Shown in pieces: positions 54,873-56,991 of a DNA stretch of 56,991 bases. Positions within the stretch are counted from its first letter, which is position 1. The number at the start of each line of letters is the position of its first letter. Position numbers and translations under genes: made by a program. The notes under the pieces are model-generated. The model saw nothing but the letters and a program-made list of their open reading frames with translations, did no database searches and was not told where the DNA came from. The DNA comes from Microvirga brassicacearum (GTDB lineage Bacteria > Pseudomonadota > Alphaproteobacteria > Rhizobiales > Beijerinckiaceae): positions 1 through 56,991 of the forward strand of contig NZ_VCMV01000026.1 in the NCBI RefSeq assembly GCF_008757455.1, given 5' to 3'.

Positions 54873-55415
54873 ATGTCCGATCCTCTCCGGCTGCTCGTCG
54901 ACCGCATTCCCACGCCATTGGGCGAACTTGCCGTGGTGGCTGACACCGGGGGGCAGTTGCGCGCCGTCGACTGGAGCGACCACGACGACCGTCTGCACCG
55001 CCTGTTCGGGCGCCATTACGGCCCCGGTCGGTACAGTCTCGAACCGGCCAGCAACCCCGCTGGCCTCACGGCGGCGCTGGCAGCCTATTTCGAGGGCGAA
55101 CTCGCCGCCATCGAGACCCTTCCGGTCGCGACCGGCGGCACGGAATTCCAGCGCATCGTGTGGAGTGAACTCCGGCGCATTCCGTGCGGCACCAGCATCT
55201 CCTATTCGGAACTGGCCCGACGAATTGGCCGGCCGGCCGCGGTCAGGGCCGTCGGACTGGCCAACGGCGCCAATCCGGTCGGCATCGTCGTTCCCTGCCA
55301 CCGGGTGATCGGCGCCAACGGCACCCTCACCGGATATGGTGGCGGCATCGAGCGGAAACGCTGGCTGCTCGCCCATGAGGGGATCGCCGGCCAGGGACAG
55401 TTTGATCTCACCTGA
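54873..55415 (+). CDS. ogt: Methylated-DNA-protein cysteine methyltransferase
   Basis: Suicide repair of O6-alkylguanine. It has 180 residues from the ATG at 54873, one base after the preceding stop. The acceptor motif IVVPCHRVIG gives Cys142, and the DNA-binding helix Arg lies in RPAAVRAVGLANGANP. It supplies the domain that E. coli carries at the C-terminus of Ada, so the two adjacent genes together make an Ada/AlkA/Ogt set. Confidence 0.95.
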   Translation: MSDPLRLLVDRIPTPLGELAVVADTGGQLRAVDWSDHDDRLHRLFGRHYGPGRYSLEPASNPAGLTAALAAYFEGELAAIETLPVATGGTEFQRIVWSELRRIPCGTSISYSELARRIGRPAAVRAVGLANGANPVGIVVPCHRVIGANGTLTGYGGGIERKRWLLAHEGIAGQGQFDLT

Positions 55416-55937
55416 ACACGATAGCGCCCCGGTCACGGCGCGGGTGCAAGAGATTCCAGAAAACCCGCCATTTTTTCTGCTTGTTTGCAAGCAAGCAGAG
55501 ATGGTCAGGCATGCTGCCGTAAAGGGATCGCCGAATCGTCGACATGAAAACTCGCCGATTGCCGCTCCCTCGGCCCGGATCCTTGCGTGATGCATCTTTA
55601 TTTCATTGCGTCATTCGCTTATTCGAGCGGCACGGTCGGGTGCTGCCACCTACCCCCAAAGAGGTAGCTTACGGCCACGCTAAGTTCTTGTGAGCCTTAG
55701 CATAATCGCGACGCAGGAATGAAAACAACCAAGCGTCAATTGGACCAAAATAAGATAAAATTCATAGAAAAACAGAATAACGAAGCCTATACTCATGTAT
55801 CTCGTGCCTTATTATGGACATAATGAGGCTATTTCAACCGTGGCGAATTCGTAATTACTACGGATTTTAATCTTCCTTCCAGATGTTGCCAATCACACTC
55901 ATTACAGACCTATCCATTCACATAGGATTATTGAAAA
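55416..55937. other. 522-bp intergenic region, right half strongly AT-rich
   Basis: The first ~200 bp are like the rest of the chromosome and contain a hairpin (TCTGCTTG-N8-CAAGCAGA, 55476-55499). From about 55730 to the next ATG, GC drops sharply, to well under half. A 22-bp near-palindrome lies at 55807-55828. No open frame of note. It probably holds the promoter and leader of the beta-helix gene. Confidence 0.6.
55807..55828. promoter_or_regulatory. Near-perfect palindrome in the AT-rich leader
   Basis: CCTTATTATG-GA-CATAATGAGG has 10-bp arms with a single mismatched pair, about 110 bp upstream of the beta-helix ATG. Operator-like; the binding protein is unknown. Confidence 0.4.
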
Positions 55938-56991
55938 ATGGCTAATCAAATCATTTGGGTTGCTAGCTCGGCACGTGCCGGCGGGACCGGCACCGAAGCC
56001 TCGCCCTATGCAACCATCCAGGCCGCAGTCAACGCCGCAGGCCCCGGCACCACGATCATGGTCAAAGCCGGCGTCTACACCGAGAACGTCGTGTTTAGAA
56101 CCAGCGGCACCGCCAGCGCCCCGATCGAGCTGGTTTCGGCCGATGGCGTGGGCAAGGCCGAAATCCGGCCCGCCAACAGCTCCGCCGACACGATCCGCGT
56201 CAGCGCCGTCAATCACATCACCATCGATGGATTCAAGGTGATCGGCCCGAGCCTCGCCAATGCGATCCACGTCTCGTCCGCCGACAACATGACGAAGATC
56301 CCGGCCTACATCACCATCAAGAACAACGACATCCGCCCGGATGCCGGCGATGGCGTGAAGATCAGCCAGGGCGATCACATCAGCATCCTCGACAACACGG
56401 TCGTCGGATCGACCCACGAGCAGGGCATCGACGCGGTCGGCGTGACGCATTCGATCATTTCCGGCAACGACGTCTCGGGCGTCACCGGCGGCGCCGCGAT
56501 CCAGGTCAAGGGTGGCTCGATCGACGTCGAGATTTCCTACAACACGATCCACGATACGGGCCGCTGGGGCATTCTCGTCGGCGGCAGCACGAACGTTCAG
56601 AACCTGCTCCCGGGCACGACGAACTTCGAGGCCACCAACGTTCGCGTGCTGGGCAACGAAGTCGACGGTTCGCAGCAGCAGGCGCTGCGCGTGATCGGTG
56701 CGCAGGACGTCAAGGTCAGCGGAAACTGGTTCCACGACGTGGCTTCGTCGCGCTTTGTCGATATCGTCTCCTCGGGTGACACGCATGAACTTTGGCCGAG
56801 CCGCAACATTACTTTCGACAACAACAGCTTCGATCGCGCCAGCTGGTTGACGGTCGATAGCGGCCAGGGCCAGTACACGACGACCGCCAACAAGACCGAC
56901 GGCGCCGCGCCGAGCGGCTGGGTTGACGGTGGCGCTCCGGCTCCGGCTCCGACCCCGACGCCCACTCCGACTCCCGAACCCACTCCGACCC
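55938..56991 (+). CDS. Right-handed beta-helix repeat protein, 3' end cut by window edge
   Basis: The frame starts at the ATG at 55938 (MANQIIWVASSARAGGTGTE) and is open for 351 codons to the window end. There is no signal peptide. SPYATIQAAVNAAGPGTTIMVKAGVYTENV is the usual N-terminal cap of pectate-lyase-like/DUF1565 beta-helices. Repeated coils such as ITIKNNDIRP, ISILDNTVVG, SIISGNDVSG and VRVLGNEVDG follow with N-x-(I/V/F) turns. A Pro/Thr linker (APAPTPTPTPTPEPTPT) starts near residue 335. The lack of a signal, plus the linker, suggests a modular secreted protein of the type I route, perhaps with Ca-binding repeats beyond the window. Enzyme activity cannot be judged. Confidence 0.85.
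   Translation, partial: MANQIIWVASSARAGGTGTEASPYATIQAAVNAAGPGTTIMVKAGVYTENVVFRTSGTASAPIELVSADGVGKAEIRPANSSADTIRVSAVNHITIDGFKVIGPSLANAIHVSSADNMTKIPAYITIKNNDIRPDAGDGVKISQGDHISILDNTVVGSTHEQGIDAVGVTHSIISGNDVSGVTGGAAIQVKGGSIDVEISYNTIHDTGRWGILVGGSTNVQNLLPGTTNFEATNVRVLGNEVDGSQQQALRVIGAQDVKVSGNWFHDVASSRFVDIVSSGDTHELWPSRNITFDNNSFDRASWLTVDSGQGQYTTTANKTDGAAPSGWVDGGAPAPAPTPTPTPTPEPTPT

Noticed and set aside
44705..55415. A possible transferred island in the ugp-like region
   Set aside because: No integrase, tRNA boundary, direct repeats or base-composition shift was seen; the only clear composition drop is at 55730-55937.
55476..55499. Hairpin after ogt as a terminator
   Set aside because: The T-run lies before, not after, the stem on the coding strand, so it does not have intrinsic-terminator layout for ogt.

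Overview
The window looks like a stretch of an alphaproteobacterial, probably Rhizobiales (Hyphomicrobiales), chromosome. It is GC-rich with strong third-position GC bias. It carries a Porin_2-type outer-membrane porin, a single bifunctional Rsh (p)ppGpp enzyme next to rpoZ, an HWE-family histidine kinase and a Rhizobiales-style dispersed intergenic repeat. I saw no tRNA, rRNA, CRISPR array, insertion sequence or phage gene.

Layout. (1) 1-9.9 kb is housekeeping: fabF (cut by the window start), acpP, fabG and fabD on the minus strand, then rpoZ, rsh, a class-I amidotransferase-like hydrolase, pyrE and a NYN-domain protein on the plus strand, then smpB and dapA on the minus strand. (2) 10.9-15.5 kb holds a soluble lytic transglycosylase, an alpha/beta hydrolase and the porin. 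(3) 16.0-23.2 kb is the tyrosine/homogentisate route: hppD, maiA and a MarR regulator diverge from hmgA. A fumarylacetoacetate hydrolase-family gene lies 2.3 kb further on, beyond two uncharacterised genes and an orphan TRAP binding protein. (4) 23.3-31.4 kb is mixed: a TerB-like protein, Uup ABC-F ATPase, GNAT, HWE kinase, DUF900-type lipoprotein and small proteins. (5) 31.4-44.7 kb is one very compact minus-strand unit, livKHMGF-pcaDCHGIJFB-pobA. It couples a branched-chain-amino-acid-type ABC transporter to the whole route from 4-hydroxybenzoate through protocatechuate to 3-oxoadipyl-CoA thiolysis. A divergent IclR-type (PcaR/PcaU/PobR-like) regulator faces it, with a three-motif operator between them. 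(6) 44.8-53.3 kb starts with hupB, followed by a ugp-like cluster: sn-glycerol-1-phosphate dehydrogenase, ugpB, ugpA, ugpE and a glycerophosphodiester phosphodiesterase. This diverges from a SorC/DeoR regulator and an FGGY kinase across a 30-bp palindrome. (7) 53.4-55.4 kb is an alkylation-repair pair, an Ada-sensor/AlkA fusion followed by ogt. (8) The right edge has an AT-rich leader and the start of a large right-handed beta-helix protein with a Pro/Thr linker, cut by the window end.

Most interesting system: the cluster at 45.3-53.3 kb. It resembles the E. coli ugp operon (UgpB/A/E plus a UgpQ-like diesterase), but it has no ABC ATPase and it carries a dehydrogenase of the glycerol-1-phosphate (archaeal stereochemistry) family plus a sugar kinase. 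My inference is a route that imports glycerophosphodiesters or glycerol phosphate of the sn-1 configuration and oxidises them to DHAP. One possible source is the sn-1-phosphoglycerol groups that decorate rhizobial periplasmic glucans. A pentitol-type pathway is the main alternative.
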